From Neobacillus nitrireducens (GTDB lineage Bacteria; Bacillota; Bacilli; Bacillales; Cytobacillaceae): DNA of 64,000 nucleotides. Each line of letters begins with the position of its first letter. The stretch's first letter is position 1. The notes below the pieces were generated by a model that was not told the DNA's origin, made no database searches, and was given only the letters and a program-made list of their open reading frames with translations. The stretch is taken from assembly GCF_030915405.1 (NCBI RefSeq), contig NZ_CP133262.1, forward strand, positions 496,001 to 560,000, given 5' to 3'. Both the position numbers and the translations under genes were made by a program. Of the stretch, positions 18,748-27,632 are shown in pieces.

Positions 18748-19346
18748 CAAATGAATCCTCCGCCCTGTTAGTAATCATGTCCAGGATTTTGGAATATCCA
18801 AATGATGATTTTTTTGAAGAGCGCCCTATCATTGAAAAATTCGTCAATGAACAGATTCACGAAGAAACGCAGCGGAAGGATATTTTGGATAGGATTGCCC
18901 CATTATTTGATATGGGGCAAAAGAAACTCCAAGAACTTTATGTGGAAACATTTGATTATAAGGAAAAAACGAGTCTATATTTAACCGCCCATGAGCTGGG
19001 AGACAGTCGGAAACGTGGTGCCGCCTTAATTAAATTACAAAAGCTCATTTGCGAAGCAGGCTTTGAATATGAGGGGAAGGAACTGGCTGATTATATCCCG
19101 ATGTTATTGGAACTTTTGGCAGTGGCACCGGCGGAAGAAAATATAATCATGCTCAAGCGCCGTCTGTCCTATGCCATCCATAGGCTTTTAAACAATCTTC
19201 CCAGCAGCAATCCATATCACAAAGCGATTGACCTTTTGATGATGTTTGTCTTTACAGCACCGAAAAAAGAAGAAATCGATTTCTTGGAAAATGAACGTGA
19301 GGAAGCTGATCTGGATGAACTTCCCTATCCTGTAATGTATCGATAG
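18744..19346 (+). CDS. narJ: Nitrate reductase molybdenum cofactor assembly chaperone
   Basis: A 200-residue TorD/NarJ-family helical chaperone that holds apo-NarGH until the Mo cofactor is inserted and NarI is engaged. Family hallmarks are the [14 protein letters not shown] stretch near residue 77 and the acidic C-terminal half. It overlaps narH by four bases. Confidence 0.93.
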   Translation: MTNESSALLVIMSRILEYPNDDFFEERPIIEKFVNEQIHEETQRKDILDRIAPLFDMGQKKLQELYVETFDYKEKTSLYLTAHELGDSRKRGAALIKLQKLICEAGFEYEGKELADYIPMLLELLAVAPAEENIIMLKRRLSYAIHRLLNNLPSSNPYHKAIDLLMMFVFTAPKKEEIDFLENEREEADLDELPYPVMYR

Positions 19347-19391
19347 TAAGTTACTCAGTACTTCAAAGCTAGTCTAAGAAGGAGGTAGGAG

Positions 19392-20081
19392 ATGGAAATG
19401 ATTTTTTGGTGGACCATTTTTCCTTATATATGCGGTACCATTCTCATCGTGGGAACTTTTTATCGCTTTATTTTTCGAGGGAAAAGCTGGTATGCCCCGT
19501 CAACAGAAATTTTTGAGAAAAAGTGGCTGCGATTCGGTTCTGTCCTTTTTCATTATGGGATTATTTTTGCCTTTATTGGTCATGTAATGGGCGTCTTGAT
19601 TCCAATCGGAGTCTATGAAGCACTAGGAATTGGTGAACATCTGTACCATATGGGCGCAATTGCAGGGGGAGGAATCGCAGGATTAATGGTTGTCATTGGC
19701 TTGGTGGTGATGATCATTCGGAAGTGGTCGTTTCCGAAGGTCCGCGTACATACGACCTTTGGCGATTATTTCACGATTGTTCTGTTACTCATAATTGCTG
19801 CCCTTGGCACCTATATGACACTAATTTATAGTTATACAGTGGTAGCCTATGAGTATCGATTAACGATTGGTCCGTGGTTCCGGAGTTTATTCACCTTCCA
19901 ACCCTTATCTGAACTCATGTTAGGGATACCCACCGTTTTTAAGATCCATGTTGTTTTGTCATTCTTTTTATTTGCATCCATACCATTTACCCAACTTATC
20001 CATATGTTTAGTTTCCCGGCACGTTATCCAACAAGGGCTCCACAGCAATACCGCTCCCGGAATGGGTATGATAAGAGCTGA
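19392..20081 (+). CDS. narI: Respiratory nitrate reductase gamma chain (cytochrome b)
   Basis: 229 residues with five predicted membrane helices. His residues at the helix ends (HYG and GHVMG in helix 2, HVVLSF and QLIHMF in helix 5) are the expected ligands of the two b hemes that take electrons from menaquinol. ATG follows AAGGAGGTAGG. It is the last gene of the operon; a terminator flanked by two inverted repeat copies follows. Confidence 0.95.
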   Translation: MEMIFWWTIFPYICGTILIVGTFYRFIFRGKSWYAPSTEIFEKKWLRFGSVLFHYGIIFAFIGHVMGVLIPIGVYEALGIGEHLYHMGAIAGGGIAGLMVVIGLVVMIIRKWSFPKVRVHTTFGDYFTIVLLLIIAALGTYMTLIYSYTVVAYEYRLTIGPWFRSLFTFQPLSELMLGIPTVFKIHVVLSFFLFASIPFTQLIHMFSFPARYPTRAPQQYRSRNGYDKS

Positions 20082-20084
20082 TTG

Positions 20085-20097
20085 GGTGCCTGACACC
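20085..20097 (+). repeat. GGTGCCTGACACC repeat, copy 2
   Basis: GGTGCCTGACACC, four bases after the narI stop. It is the exact inverted partner of copy 3 at 20170-20182; together they flank the narI terminator. Confidence 0.85.
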
Positions 20098-20116
20098 ATA
20101 GGAAAACCTACTAAAA

Positions 20117-20147
20117 AAACAGCCATCAATTTTGGCTGTTTATTTTT
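20117..20147 (+). terminator. Intrinsic terminator of the nar operon
   Basis: AAACAGCCA, seven-base loop, TGGCTGTTT, then a T-rich tail. Confidence 0.88.
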
Positions 20148-20169
20148 GTCTAAAAGCGAAATTCTGGGC

Positions 20170-20182
20170 GGTGTCAGGCACC
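20170..20182 (-). repeat. GGTGCCTGACACC repeat, copy 3 (inverted)
   Basis: GGTGTCAGGCACC on the plus strand, the exact reverse complement of copy 2, 72 bp away. Confidence 0.85.
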
Positions 20183-20225
20183 TTATTTATAGAAAATTCT
20201 CAAAATAAACTTTATTGAAAGCGTA

Positions 20226-20234
20226 TGCTATAAT
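20226..20234 (+). promoter_or_regulatory. Extended -10 promoter of proline dehydrogenase
   Basis: TGCTATAAT is a consensus extended -10, 32 bp upstream of the start codon. No convincing -35 is present at 16-18 bp spacing. Confidence 0.55.
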
Positions 20235-20266
20235 GGATTTAAAAACAACAGCAAGGGGTAATCGCT

Positions 20267-21250
20267 ATGTTGAAAGATATTTTTATGGGTTTATCACAAA
20301 ATCAATTTTTAAATAGTACAGCTAAAAAATACGGCTTAAAACTAGGGGCACAAAGTGTCGTAGCTGGTACAAATATATCGGAAGTAATCAAAAGTATTAA
20401 GGAGCTTAATGCACATGGAATCTCTTGTACTGTTGATAATTTAGGGGAATTCGTTTTTAAAGAAGAAGAGGCAACTGCTGCGAAAGAACAAATCCTTAAG
20501 GTAATCGAAGCCATTCAGGAGAATAAAGTGGATGCACATATTTCCTTAAAACCAACGCAAGTCGGATTAGATATTGACTATCAATTTTGTCTCAATAATG
20601 TAAGAGAAATCGTCGATAGAGCACATCGATACGATATTTTTGTCAATATTGATATGGAGGACTTCAAACACCTAGAGCCCACCTTTAATTTATTGGACGA
20701 CCTGTCACTCGAATATACTAATGTTGGAACGGTTATTCAATCTTATTTCCACAAAGCACAAGAATACCTTGAAAGATATAAAAATTTCCGGATTCGTCTT
20801 GTTAAAGGTGCCTATAAAGAATCAGAAGAAATTGCCTATCAAGATAAAACGGATATTGATGAAAACTTTATTAAAATTACCGAGTGGCATCTATTAAATG
20901 GTAAATTCACTTCGATTGCGACGCATGATCATCGAATTATTAACCATATTAAGGAATTTGTTAAGAAGCACGATATTCCAAATGATAAATTTGAATTTCA
21001 AATGCTTTATGGCTTTAGAAAAGAAATGCAACTGCAATTAGCCAGTGAAGGCTATAATTTCTGTACCTACGTTCCTTTCGGCAATGATTGGTACGGTTAT
21101 TTCATGAGACGTCTAGCAGAAAGACCGCAAAACCTAAATCTTGTGGCTAAGCAGGTCTTTAATAAAAAAACAAACACTGTTATCGGTGTAGCAGCAGGTG
21201 CGTTCATATTAGGAAGATTAACAAAGGCTGAAAAGAAAAAGCGTCGCTAA
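20267..21250 (+). CDS. putB: Proline dehydrogenase
   Basis: A 327-residue FAD-dependent (beta/alpha)8-barrel enzyme that oxidises proline to pyrroline-5-carboxylate. Motifs seen: VDNLGE, ISLKPTQVGLD, VNIDMED, RLVKGAYKE (near residue 182), ATHD and the C-terminal YFMRRLAERPQN substrate-binding helix. About 25 residues (NTVIGVAAG to KKKRR) extend past the usual end, with a small Gly/Ala-rich hydrophobic stretch and a Lys/Arg cluster, perhaps for membrane contact with the quinone pool. No pyrroline-5-carboxylate dehydrogenase gene is adjacent. Confidence 0.93.
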   Translation: MLKDIFMGLSQNQFLNSTAKKYGLKLGAQSVVAGTNISEVIKSIKELNAHGISCTVDNLGEFVFKEEEATAAKEQILKVIEAIQENKVDAHISLKPTQVGLDIDYQFCLNNVREIVDRAHRYDIFVNIDMEDFKHLEPTFNLLDDLSLEYTNVGTVIQSYFHKAQEYLERYKNFRIRLVKGAYKESEEIAYQDKTDIDENFIKITEWHLLNGKFTSIATHDHRIINHIKEFVKKHDIPNDKFEFQMLYGFRKEMQLQLASEGYNFCTYVPFGNDWYGYFMRRLAERPQNLNLVAKQVFNKKTNTVIGVAAGAFILGRLTKAEKKKRR

Positions 21251-21268
21251 ACATTAGCAAAATTTATC

Positions 21269-21300
21269 AACCTCCCATTTCAGCAAATGGGAGGTTATTT
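21269..21300 (+). terminator. Intrinsic terminator of putB
   Basis: AACCTCCCATTT, four-base loop, AAATGGGAGGTT, then ATTTG. The stem is perfect but the T-run is short. Confidence 0.8.
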
Positions 21301-21431
21301 GTCAGCGTTATAGAGCAGTGTAAATTATGAAACTTTTGTGTATCGTTAAATTTCTAACTCTTACCTATTGCGTAAATTGGTAAATTATCTCTATAATAAG
21401 AGTATAGAGATTGTGAAGGAGTGAGCAAACT

Positions 21432-22619
21432 GTGGATTATGATAAAAAGAAAGTGGTAATCCTAGGCGGAGGCTACGCGGGATTAATGACCGCAGTTACT
21501 TTGCAGAAAAAAGTGCATCCATCCCGAATTGAAATTTATTTGGTCAATAAAAATGATTATCACTATTTTACGACCAAGGTACACGAAGCAGGAGCAGGGA
21601 CGGTGAATCCAGAATCTATTAAACTGCCAATTCTGGAATTAATTGATTCCCAGCGAGTCACATTCATACAAGATGAAGTCACCGGTTTGGACATAGAACG
21701 GAAACGGGTCATATGTAAAAATCAGACTCTAAATTATGATTACGTAGTTGTGGGCATTGGCGGAACTCCAAAAACGTCTAACATCCCTGGATTAGAGGAA
21801 CATGCCTTCTTTTTATTCAATTGGGAAGGAACGTACCGTTTGCGACAACATATTGAAGAAAAGTTTCAGGAATTTAGCCAGCAGCGAGCAGGAAAATTAA
21901 ACTTGGTGATTGGTGGTACAGGATTTACAGGGATGGAGTTTATCCATGAATTAACTAATAGTATCCCTATTCTGTGCAAACGTTTTAAAGTGGTTCCTAA
22001 TGATGTAAACATTATTGTTGTAGAACCAAACCAAGGTATACTTCAAGGTTTTCCAGAAGCAATAGTCTCTGATGCCGTTAATTCACTCCGAAAAACGAAT
22101 ATAGAATATAAAGTCGGCCTACAGGTGACGAGGGTCGAGGATAGAAAGATTATTTTAGAAGATGGCACTGAAGTTCCGACTGACACGTTTATCTGGGCAG
22201 GCGGGGTTATGGGGAATCCACTTCTAGACGGACTAGGGTTTGAATTGTTAGATGGCAGAGTCAAATTGAATGAGTTTTGTGAAGTTCCTGGCTGTCATGA
22301 TGTCTATGTGATCGGCGATGCCTCAGTCAGTTTAAATGAAAAAGGTAACCCGTATCTACCCACCGCCCAAATTGCTATTCAACAAGGACAGTATTGTGCC
22401 TATAATATGGCCATGAAAATTTATGGTCAGCCTACTAAACCGTTCCAGTATATTCATCGTGGAACCGTTATATCTTTAGGAAAAGGTAATGCTACGGGGA
22501 TAGTTTATGATCATCATATCAGCGGACATTTTGCTGCATGGATGAAATGGATGATCGAAATGCGCTATTATTTTATGTTAGGCGGTTTGCCACTAGTTCG
22601 CAAACAATGGAAAAACTAA
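21432..22619 (+). CDS. Type II NADH dehydrogenase (NDH-2)
   Basis: A 395-residue single-polypeptide flavoprotein that oxidises NADH and reduces menaquinone without pumping protons. The N-terminal FAD Rossmann motif GGGYAGLMTA, a second nucleotide-binding GGTGFTGMEF near residue 160, the YVIGDAS FAD motif near residue 293 and AQIAIQQGQYCAYN are in the expected order. The C terminus (AAWMKWMIEMRYYFMLGG) is hydrophobic and probably sits in the membrane surface. It starts at GTG ten bases after AAGGAG. B. subtilis has several paralogues (Ndh, YumB, YutJ) and I cannot say which is orthologous. Confidence 0.92.
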   Translation: MDYDKKKVVILGGGYAGLMTAVTLQKKVHPSRIEIYLVNKNDYHYFTTKVHEAGAGTVNPESIKLPILELIDSQRVTFIQDEVTGLDIERKRVICKNQTLNYDYVVVGIGGTPKTSNIPGLEEHAFFLFNWEGTYRLRQHIEEKFQEFSQQRAGKLNLVIGGTGFTGMEFIHELTNSIPILCKRFKVVPNDVNIIVVEPNQGILQGFPEAIVSDAVNSLRKTNIEYKVGLQVTRVEDRKIILEDGTEVPTDTFIWAGGVMGNPLLDGLGFELLDGRVKLNEFCEVPGCHDVYVIGDASVSLNEKGNPYLPTAQIAIQQGQYCAYNMAMKIYGQPTKPFQYIHRGTVISLGKGNATGIVYDHHISGHFAAWMKWMIEMRYYFMLGGLPLVRKQWKN

Positions 22620-22718
22620 TTTTAGCCAGTCGCTCACAACAGTTGCTGTGCTAAAAAAGGGATTTTGGTATTAATGTGGATTTTTGCGGTAAAAGGAAAA
22701 ATGAAATAGTTAAGTGAT

Positions 22719-22756
22719 AAAAACCCGCAAGGATGGATAATCCTGAGGGTTTTTTC
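22719..22756 (+). terminator. Intrinsic terminator of the NADH dehydrogenase gene
   Basis: AAAACCC-GC-AAGGAT and ATCCT-GA-GGGTTTT form an interrupted stem, followed by a T6 run. Confidence 0.8.
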
Positions 22757-22790
22757 ATGAAATCCTAACGCATCAGTTATCAAAGATAAC

Positions 22791-22803
22791 GGTGTCAGGC
22801 ACC
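22791..22803 (-). repeat. GGTGCCTGACACC repeat, copy 4, overlapping a stop codon
   Basis: GGTGTCAGGCACC on the plus strand. Read on the minus strand it encodes the last codons (Gly-Ala) and the TGA stop of the adjacent hypothetical gene. Confidence 0.85.
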
Positions 22804-23220
22804 AGGTTTTACAGCATTATAAGAAAAGTTATTATCATCCCATTGAAAGATACCTTCTTGAAGCTTGATTGTGTCATTAAAAGGGCATGTGATCGGGAAG
22901 TTGCCGTTTTCGGGTTCCTCATCCAACCTATTAGTCTTTTGATCGATTAACTGGTTCTTTAGTTGAAGCATATCTATTTTTGAAGCAACACGAAGAATCC
23001 TATCAAGAGTTATTTTCTTTTCGCTAATTCCATGACTGTTACATATGCTTGTCTGAAAACTCTTGTTATATTGGATCATCATATGCAAATCATTGATACA
23101 TGCAACTCCAAAAACCTCTTTTATTACATCCTCATAGCGCAACTGGGTGCCAGTTGCAAATTTAATAATATTCTTTTCAGGATTTTCTAAGAAATAAACA
23201 GTTTCGATAAAATTTTCCAT
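22795..23220 (-). CDS. Hypothetical protein, unknown function
   Basis: 141 residues, soluble, no signal peptide and no family recognised. The start ATG has AAAGGG about seven bases upstream on the minus strand. The C terminus (KPGA, then TGA) is written by copy 4 of the short repeat, so the original end of the gene may have been changed by acquisition of the repeat. It is convergent with the NADH dehydrogenase gene. Confidence 0.6.
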   Translation of the reverse strand: MENFIETVYFLENPEKNIIKFATGTQLRYEDVIKEVFGVACINDLHMMIQYNKSFQTSICNSHGISEKKITLDRILRVASKIDMLQLKNQLIDQKTNRLDEEPENGNFPITCPFNDTIKLQEGIFQWDDNNFSYNAVKPGA

Positions 23221-23661
23221 AAAAACACCCTTTCTATATTTTCATTTCATTAGCCGATTCATAAAGATGAATTTCAATGAGATAGTGAGTAAGAAATTTA
23301 TGTGATTTCATCTGATTAGGAGTATTTACCTATGCAGCACTCTCTAAAAAATCAGTACGTTTAAAAATATTATATCATATTTTAGGTTTGTCTGCTGACT
23401 CAACTCGAAATATGCAGATATTTGTCGGAAAATTTATTTTCTTGAAACATCGTTCATTGAAATGTGGCATGTAGGGATGGGTATTTTTTCCTTGTTAAAT
23501 TAAACGCATTACTAAATTGGACTTTTTAAGCTTGAACTCACCGAATTGGTGAGTTTGTTAATTTTTTATTTCCTACCAAAATTATCAAGTAGTAAACTAA
23601 TAGTTTTATACTGTAATATTCTAATATAAGTACTTCATCCTTATATGAACGGAGAATGATT
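23221..23661. other. Gene-free 440-bp region with an orphan terminator-like hairpin
   Basis: No ORF with a ribosome binding site is seen. It should hold the promoter of the minus-strand hypothetical gene and that of the SpoIID-domain gene. The clear element is the hairpin at 23535-23555. Confidence 0.5.
23535..23568 (+). terminator. Orphan terminator-like hairpin
   Basis: AACTCACC, five-base loop, GGTGAGTT, then a T-rich tail, with no coding gene upstream on this strand. It could end a small RNA or antisense transcript. Confidence 0.55.
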
Positions 23662-25848
23662 TTGAAAAAATTGGGCGCCTGTTTTCTGGCCTTATTATTA
23701 TTAATAAATGTACTCATTCCAAGTGTATCAGCTGAAAAACTAGAACCAAAGGTAAAAGTAAAGCTGGTTAATTATCTTGGCAATAAAACAGAGGTAACGA
23801 TTAAACCCACAGGCGAATATTTGATTGATCAATCAATTGTCCGATTAACAACCGGAAAGTCCTATCTCGTAAAATATAATAATAACAAAATAACTATATT
23901 AGATGGGACAACACCACTTTTTACTTCGGAAACAGTAAAGCTATTACCACTTAATGAAACTAACTATATAGCAATTAATAATCGTAATTATCTTGGTTCG
24001 TTTCAATTTGTCCCTGAAAATTCAAAGTATGTTCGCCCTATTAACGAGGTCTACATGGAAGATTATTTAAAGGGTGTTGTACCTTCTGAAATGTATGCGG
24101 AATGGCATCGAGAAGCCTTGAAAACGCAAGCAGTAGCTGCTCGAACGTATGCTTTATCCTATCAAGCGGTAACCATTGATGATACCATCAACTATCAAGT
24201 ATATGGTGGATACAATTGGCATCCAAACAGCACTGCGGCAGTAGACGAGACAAAAGGGGAAGTATTAAAGGTAAACGGACGCTTAATCAGTGCCGTTTTC
24301 TCTGCCAGTAATGGCGGGAAAACAGAATCGAATGCAAATAGTTGGAACACCTCACCTGTTTCTTACTTGACGATTAAAGAAGATAAGTATGATGCAAAAA
24401 CAGCTTGGGATTTTTCTGTAAAAAAACAACAATTTATACCTGCCAAATTGACATGGAGTCAAATGAAAGAAAATGATACAACCATAACAAACACGATTAA
24501 AGCATGGATGGCAAACCATGGCTATGCTGAAAAGGAAATAAAAATAACCGCAATCCCTGTATTATCATTACACACTCCTACATCAGGAGGCCGAGTCTCT
24601 AAAGGAGATATTACAGTTGAATTTTTCACAAAAGATAAGATGGATGAAAAAGGTTCTTTTATTCCGCAAATGATAGAATATAAAAACGTAGCGGCTTCGC
24701 AAATTCGTGCTATGGTTGGCAATCGAATCATGAAAAGCTATCTTGTAACGGACAAAACAGAGACCAACGAAACCATTACAGTCAAAGGTCTTGGAGACGG
24801 TCATGGAGTTGGGTTAAGTCAATGGGGTGCAGAGAATCGTGCCGAGGTTGGACATCAAAAATACGATGAGATTCTTGGCTTCTATTATGATGGAGCGGCT
24901 ATTGTTAAAGAATACAGTGAGCGACCAGTAACAGTTGTAAATGTACCTGTAGAACCGACGGAACCAGTAACTGAAGTACCGGTGGAACCAGTAACAGAGG
25001 ATCAAACTGGACAACTTCCTGAAGGAACGAAGGAGCAAGTGTCAACTGAACCAATAGTGGTACCAGCACCGATTTCAGACAAACTTGCCCCAAATATAAG
25101 TGAAGTAAAAGTTAGTGTAGATTACAAGAAGAATAAAGCTTTAATCTCGTTTCAATTTAACGAGAAAGCAGAAGTAACAGTTTACCTTAAAGACAGTAAG
25201 GGTAAGATTATCTATTTGACAAAAGATGAGCTAACAAATCCAGGGATCGTTAAGAAAGAATATAATATTAGTTCTTTACCAAACGGAAAATATTATGTAG
25301 GTATTATTACTGTCGATCTAAGTAATAACAAATCTTCGACACTGCCATCCTTTGAACTGAAAAAAGATAAGACTGCTCCAAAATTAAGCAGTGTTAAGGT
25401 AAGCGTTGACAACAATAAAAATAAAGGCGGCATTTCTTTTAAGACAAATGAGACCGCAAATGTTACCGTCTATATAAAGAATAGCAGTGGAAGAACCCTG
25501 AGTTACTTGAAAAAAGACGTTTCAACCAAAGCAGGTACAACTAACCTTGGTTACAGCACTGCTTCGCTAGGGAATGGAAAATACTCCATTGTCATTTCAG
25601 CATCAGACAGAAATAAAAATCGGTCGAGCATTACCACAACTTTTAATGTGAAAAAAGTTGTAAAAACAAAAACAGGTAAAGTGACGGCATCAAGACTAAA
25701 TGTACGAGCTACAGCCTCAACCAGGAGTAAAGTCATTGGTACATTAAAGAAAAATCAATCTGTGACCATTGTCTCAACAAATGGTTCTTGGAAAAAAATC
25801 AAATACGGTAAAACCACAGGTTATGTTTCAAGTAAATATATAAAATAA
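23662..25848 (+). CDS. Secreted SpoIID/LytB-domain protein with C-terminal SH3b domain
   Basis: About 728 residues. A signal peptide (MKKLGACFLALLLL to SVSA) is followed by a SpoIID/LytB domain (about residues 110-420; YMEDYLKGVVPSEM, LKTQAVAARTYAL, GHGVGLSQWGAE), as in peptidoglycan lytic transglycosylases or amidase enhancers. A Pro/Glu/Val-rich linker follows, then two related Ig-like repeats of about 95 residues that each begin with an APxxSxVKVSVD-type stretch, and a C-terminal SH3b domain (LNVRATASTRSKVIGTL) that should bind cell wall. TTG 23662, seven bases after GGAG, is the better start; ATG 23656 is too close to it. This is a vegetative cell-wall enzyme rather than sporulation SpoIID, judging by the added modules. 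Confidence 0.88.
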   Translation: MKKLGACFLALLLLINVLIPSVSAEKLEPKVKVKLVNYLGNKTEVTIKPTGEYLIDQSIVRLTTGKSYLVKYNNNKITILDGTTPLFTSETVKLLPLNETNYIAINNRNYLGSFQFVPENSKYVRPINEVYMEDYLKGVVPSEMYAEWHREALKTQAVAARTYALSYQAVTIDDTINYQVYGGYNWHPNSTAAVDETKGEVLKVNGRLISAVFSASNGGKTESNANSWNTSPVSYLTIKEDKYDAKTAWDFSVKKQQFIPAKLTWSQMKENDTTITNTIKAWMANHGYAEKEIKITAIPVLSLHTPTSGGRVSKGDITVEFFTKDKMDEKGSFIPQMIEYKNVAASQIRAMVGNRIMKSYLVTDKTETNETITVKGLGDGHGVGLSQWGAENRAEVGHQKYDEILGFYYDGAAIVKEYSERPVTVVNVPVEPTEPVTEVPVEPVTEDQTGQLPEGTKEQVSTEPIVVPAPISDKLAPNISEVKVSVDYKKNKALISFQFNEKAEVTVYLKDSKGKIIYLTKDELTNPGIVKKEYNISSLPNGKYYVGIITVDLSNNKSSTLPSFELKKDKTAPKLSSVKVSVDNNKNKGGISFKTNETANVTVYIKNSSGRTLSYLKKDVSTKAGTTNLGYSTASLGNGKYSIVISASDRNKNRSSITTTFNVKKVVKTKTGKVTASRLNVRATASTRSKVIGTLKKNQSVTIVSTNGSWKKIKYGKTTGYVSSKYIK

Positions 25849-25880
25849 AAGGCAGATCAACCATCTGCCTTTGTTTTTTA
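25847..25880. terminator. Terminator between convergent genes
   Basis: AAAGGCAGAT, five-base loop, ATCTGCCTTT, then GTTTTTT. It serves the SpoIID-domain gene and, being symmetric, possibly the alkyltransferase gene. Confidence 0.85.
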
Positions 25881-26396
25881 AGGAATAATATGGTGTTTTT
25901 CAATAGCCAACAGTTTTTCCTTCATCTCTAATCCGCCCCGAAAACCAGTTAACTTTCCGTTCTTACCAATTACACGATGACAAGGGACCGTTATTAAGAT
26001 AGGGTTCGCCCCGATGGCAGCAGCTACGGCACGTACCGATTTCGGTATTTGCAGGATATCAGCAACTTCGGAGTACGTATGTGTACTGCCAAATGGAATA
26101 TTGTTTAAAGCATTCCAAACTGATTGTTGAAAGGGAGTTCCGTGAAAATCGGTTGGAAAGCTAAATGACGTGCGCTTCCCGTCAAAATACTCAGTGAATT
26201 CGTCTACATAGGGTTTTAATTTTTTATCATTTTGCTCTAATAAGTGATGCGGAAGTTTTTTTTGGACCCAATTCACCAGTTCTTCCATATCCTTATGATT
26301 GGAACCTACATAACAAAGTCCTTCTACCGTTGCGGCAAGATACATTTTCCATGGTCCATGATGAAACAAACTCCAATAAATAATATTTTTTTCCAT
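25878..26396 (-). CDS. ogt: Methylated-DNA-[protein]-cysteine S-methyltransferase
   Basis: 172 residues. This suicide enzyme moves the methyl group of O6-methylguanine to its own Cys. The C-terminal domain has the active-site ITVPCHRVIGKNG motif near residue 140 and the helix-turn-helix RAVAAAIGANP that enters the DNA minor groove. The N-terminal part is less conserved. The start at MEKN is preferred because TTGGAGC lies eight bases upstream; the longer reading from 26423 has its start upstream of that site. Confidence 0.93.
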   Translation of the reverse strand: MEKNIIYWSLFHHGPWKMYLAATVEGLCYVGSNHKDMEELVNWVQKKLPHHLLEQNDKKLKPYVDEFTEYFDGKRTSFSFPTDFHGTPFQQSVWNALNNIPFGSTHTYSEVADILQIPKSVRAVAAAIGANPILITVPCHRVIGKNGKLTGFRGGLEMKEKLLAIEKHHIIP

Positions 26397-26555
26397 TGTA
26401 AAAAGCTCCAATCTATTAATCATTTGCCGATATTTTCAGTATACCTTATTGAATATGGGAAGTAAGTTTTTTTAAGTCGAAAAGAAAGATTACCGAAGAT
26501 AATGTAAGCGCTCTAAAATAGTTAAATAAATAGTCACAGGATTTTTGAAGAAAAT

Positions 26556-26588
26556 GTTATAAAATAGAATTATGTTAAACATTTCACA
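26556..26588 (+). promoter_or_regulatory. Extended -10 and Rex-like operator of the FNT channel gene
   Basis: An extended -10 (TGTTATAAA, 26555-26563) is followed by TGTTAAACATTTCACA (26573-26588), which keeps the right arm and most of the left arm of a Rex site and would overlap the transcription start, a repressor position. The site has about three mismatches to the perfect adhE copy. In B. subtilis Rex controls the related ywcJ gene. Confidence 0.4.
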
Positions 26589-26621
26589 TACTAAAGATGC
26601 ATTTAAAAAGGAGTATATCTT

Positions 26622-27446
26622 ATGGGATACAGTAAACCCGAACAAATTATGGAAATTACCGTGGGAAATGGCGTAAAGAAATCAAAATACCCTACATTAC
26701 AAACCCTGATCTTAGGATTTGAAGCAGGTGCCTTCATTGCTTTAGGTTATTTACTTTTCATTCGAGTCACAGCAACTTTAACAGGAAATTTAGAGGGGAT
26801 AAGCAGTTTGATTGGTGCATCTGTCTTCCCAATCGGCCTGATCCTCACCTTGCTTGCAGGTGGTGAGCTATTGACGGGAAATATGATGGCTGTGCCTCTC
26901 GCTCGAATCGCAAATAAGATTAGCACTAGACAGGTTATGAATAATTGGTTTCTTGTTACGGTCAGTAACTTTATCGGCGCCCTTTTTGTAGCTTACTTTT
27001 TTGGACACTTGGTTGGACTTACTGAAACAGGACCCTTCTTGGAAAAAACGATTAGTATTGCTGACCATAAATTAGAAGCCACCTTTCTCCAAGCATTCAT
27101 TTCGGGGATTGGCTGTAATTGGCTGGTGGCAGCGGCAGTGTGGCTTTGTTATGGAGCAAACGATATGGTCGGAAAAATTGCAGGTATTTGGTTTCCAACG
27201 ATGGCATTTGTCGCTATCGGATTTCAACACGTTGTAGCGAATATGTTTGTGATTCCCGCTGCAATATTTGCCGGACACTTTACTTGGCTAGCATATATTG
27301 AAAATTTTATCCCTGTCTTTCTGGGAAATGCAGTAGGAGGTTCAGTCTTTATAGCACTCGCCTATTGGCATGCTTATAAGAAAAAAGAACTTCCTTATAT
27401 GGAACCGAAAGTGGTACAACCGATAATGAAAAGCAGCGTAAGATAA
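26622..27446 (+). CDS. Formate/nitrite transporter (FNT) family channel
   Basis: A 274-residue membrane protein with six predicted helices of the FocA/NirC/YwcJ pentameric channel family, with the expected FEAGAFIALG segment in helix 1 and GIGCNWLVAAAVWL in the third quarter. It moves monovalent anions such as formate or nitrite. ATG follows AAAAAGGAG. It lies 6.5 kb from narGHJI; nitrite export during nitrate respiration is plausible, but formate from fermentation is equally possible. A terminator follows. Confidence 0.93.
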   Translation: MGYSKPEQIMEITVGNGVKKSKYPTLQTLILGFEAGAFIALGYLLFIRVTATLTGNLEGISSLIGASVFPIGLILTLLAGGELLTGNMMAVPLARIANKISTRQVMNNWFLVTVSNFIGALFVAYFFGHLVGLTETGPFLEKTISIADHKLEATFLQAFISGIGCNWLVAAAVWLCYGANDMVGKIAGIWFPTMAFVAIGFQHVVANMFVIPAAIFAGHFTWLAYIENFIPVFLGNAVGGSVFIALAYWHAYKKKELPYMEPKVVQPIMKSSVR

Positions 27447-27479
27447 TTTGCAGCATTATTAAATCTTATATCTTCACAG

Positions 27480-27510
27480 TTAAAGCTCCTTACATCCAAG
27501 GGGCTTTTCT
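27480..27510 (+). terminator. Intrinsic terminator of the FNT gene
   Basis: AAAGCTCCTT, loop, AAGGGGCTTTT, with one G-T pair. Confidence 0.75.
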
Positions 27511-27632
27511 AATTAATCGATTCTTTTTTGTCATATTGACATCCACTTGTGAATAAAATCCAAGAATGAATGGACTTCGTTTGGAGTACAGCATTTACTA
27601 CACAAGAAAATATAGGATATGAGGTTGGGGAA

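Noticed and set aside
26508..26521. cre site upstream of the FNT gene (TGTAAGCGCTCTAA)
   Set aside because: Two mismatches at conserved positions of the consensus, including the final C.
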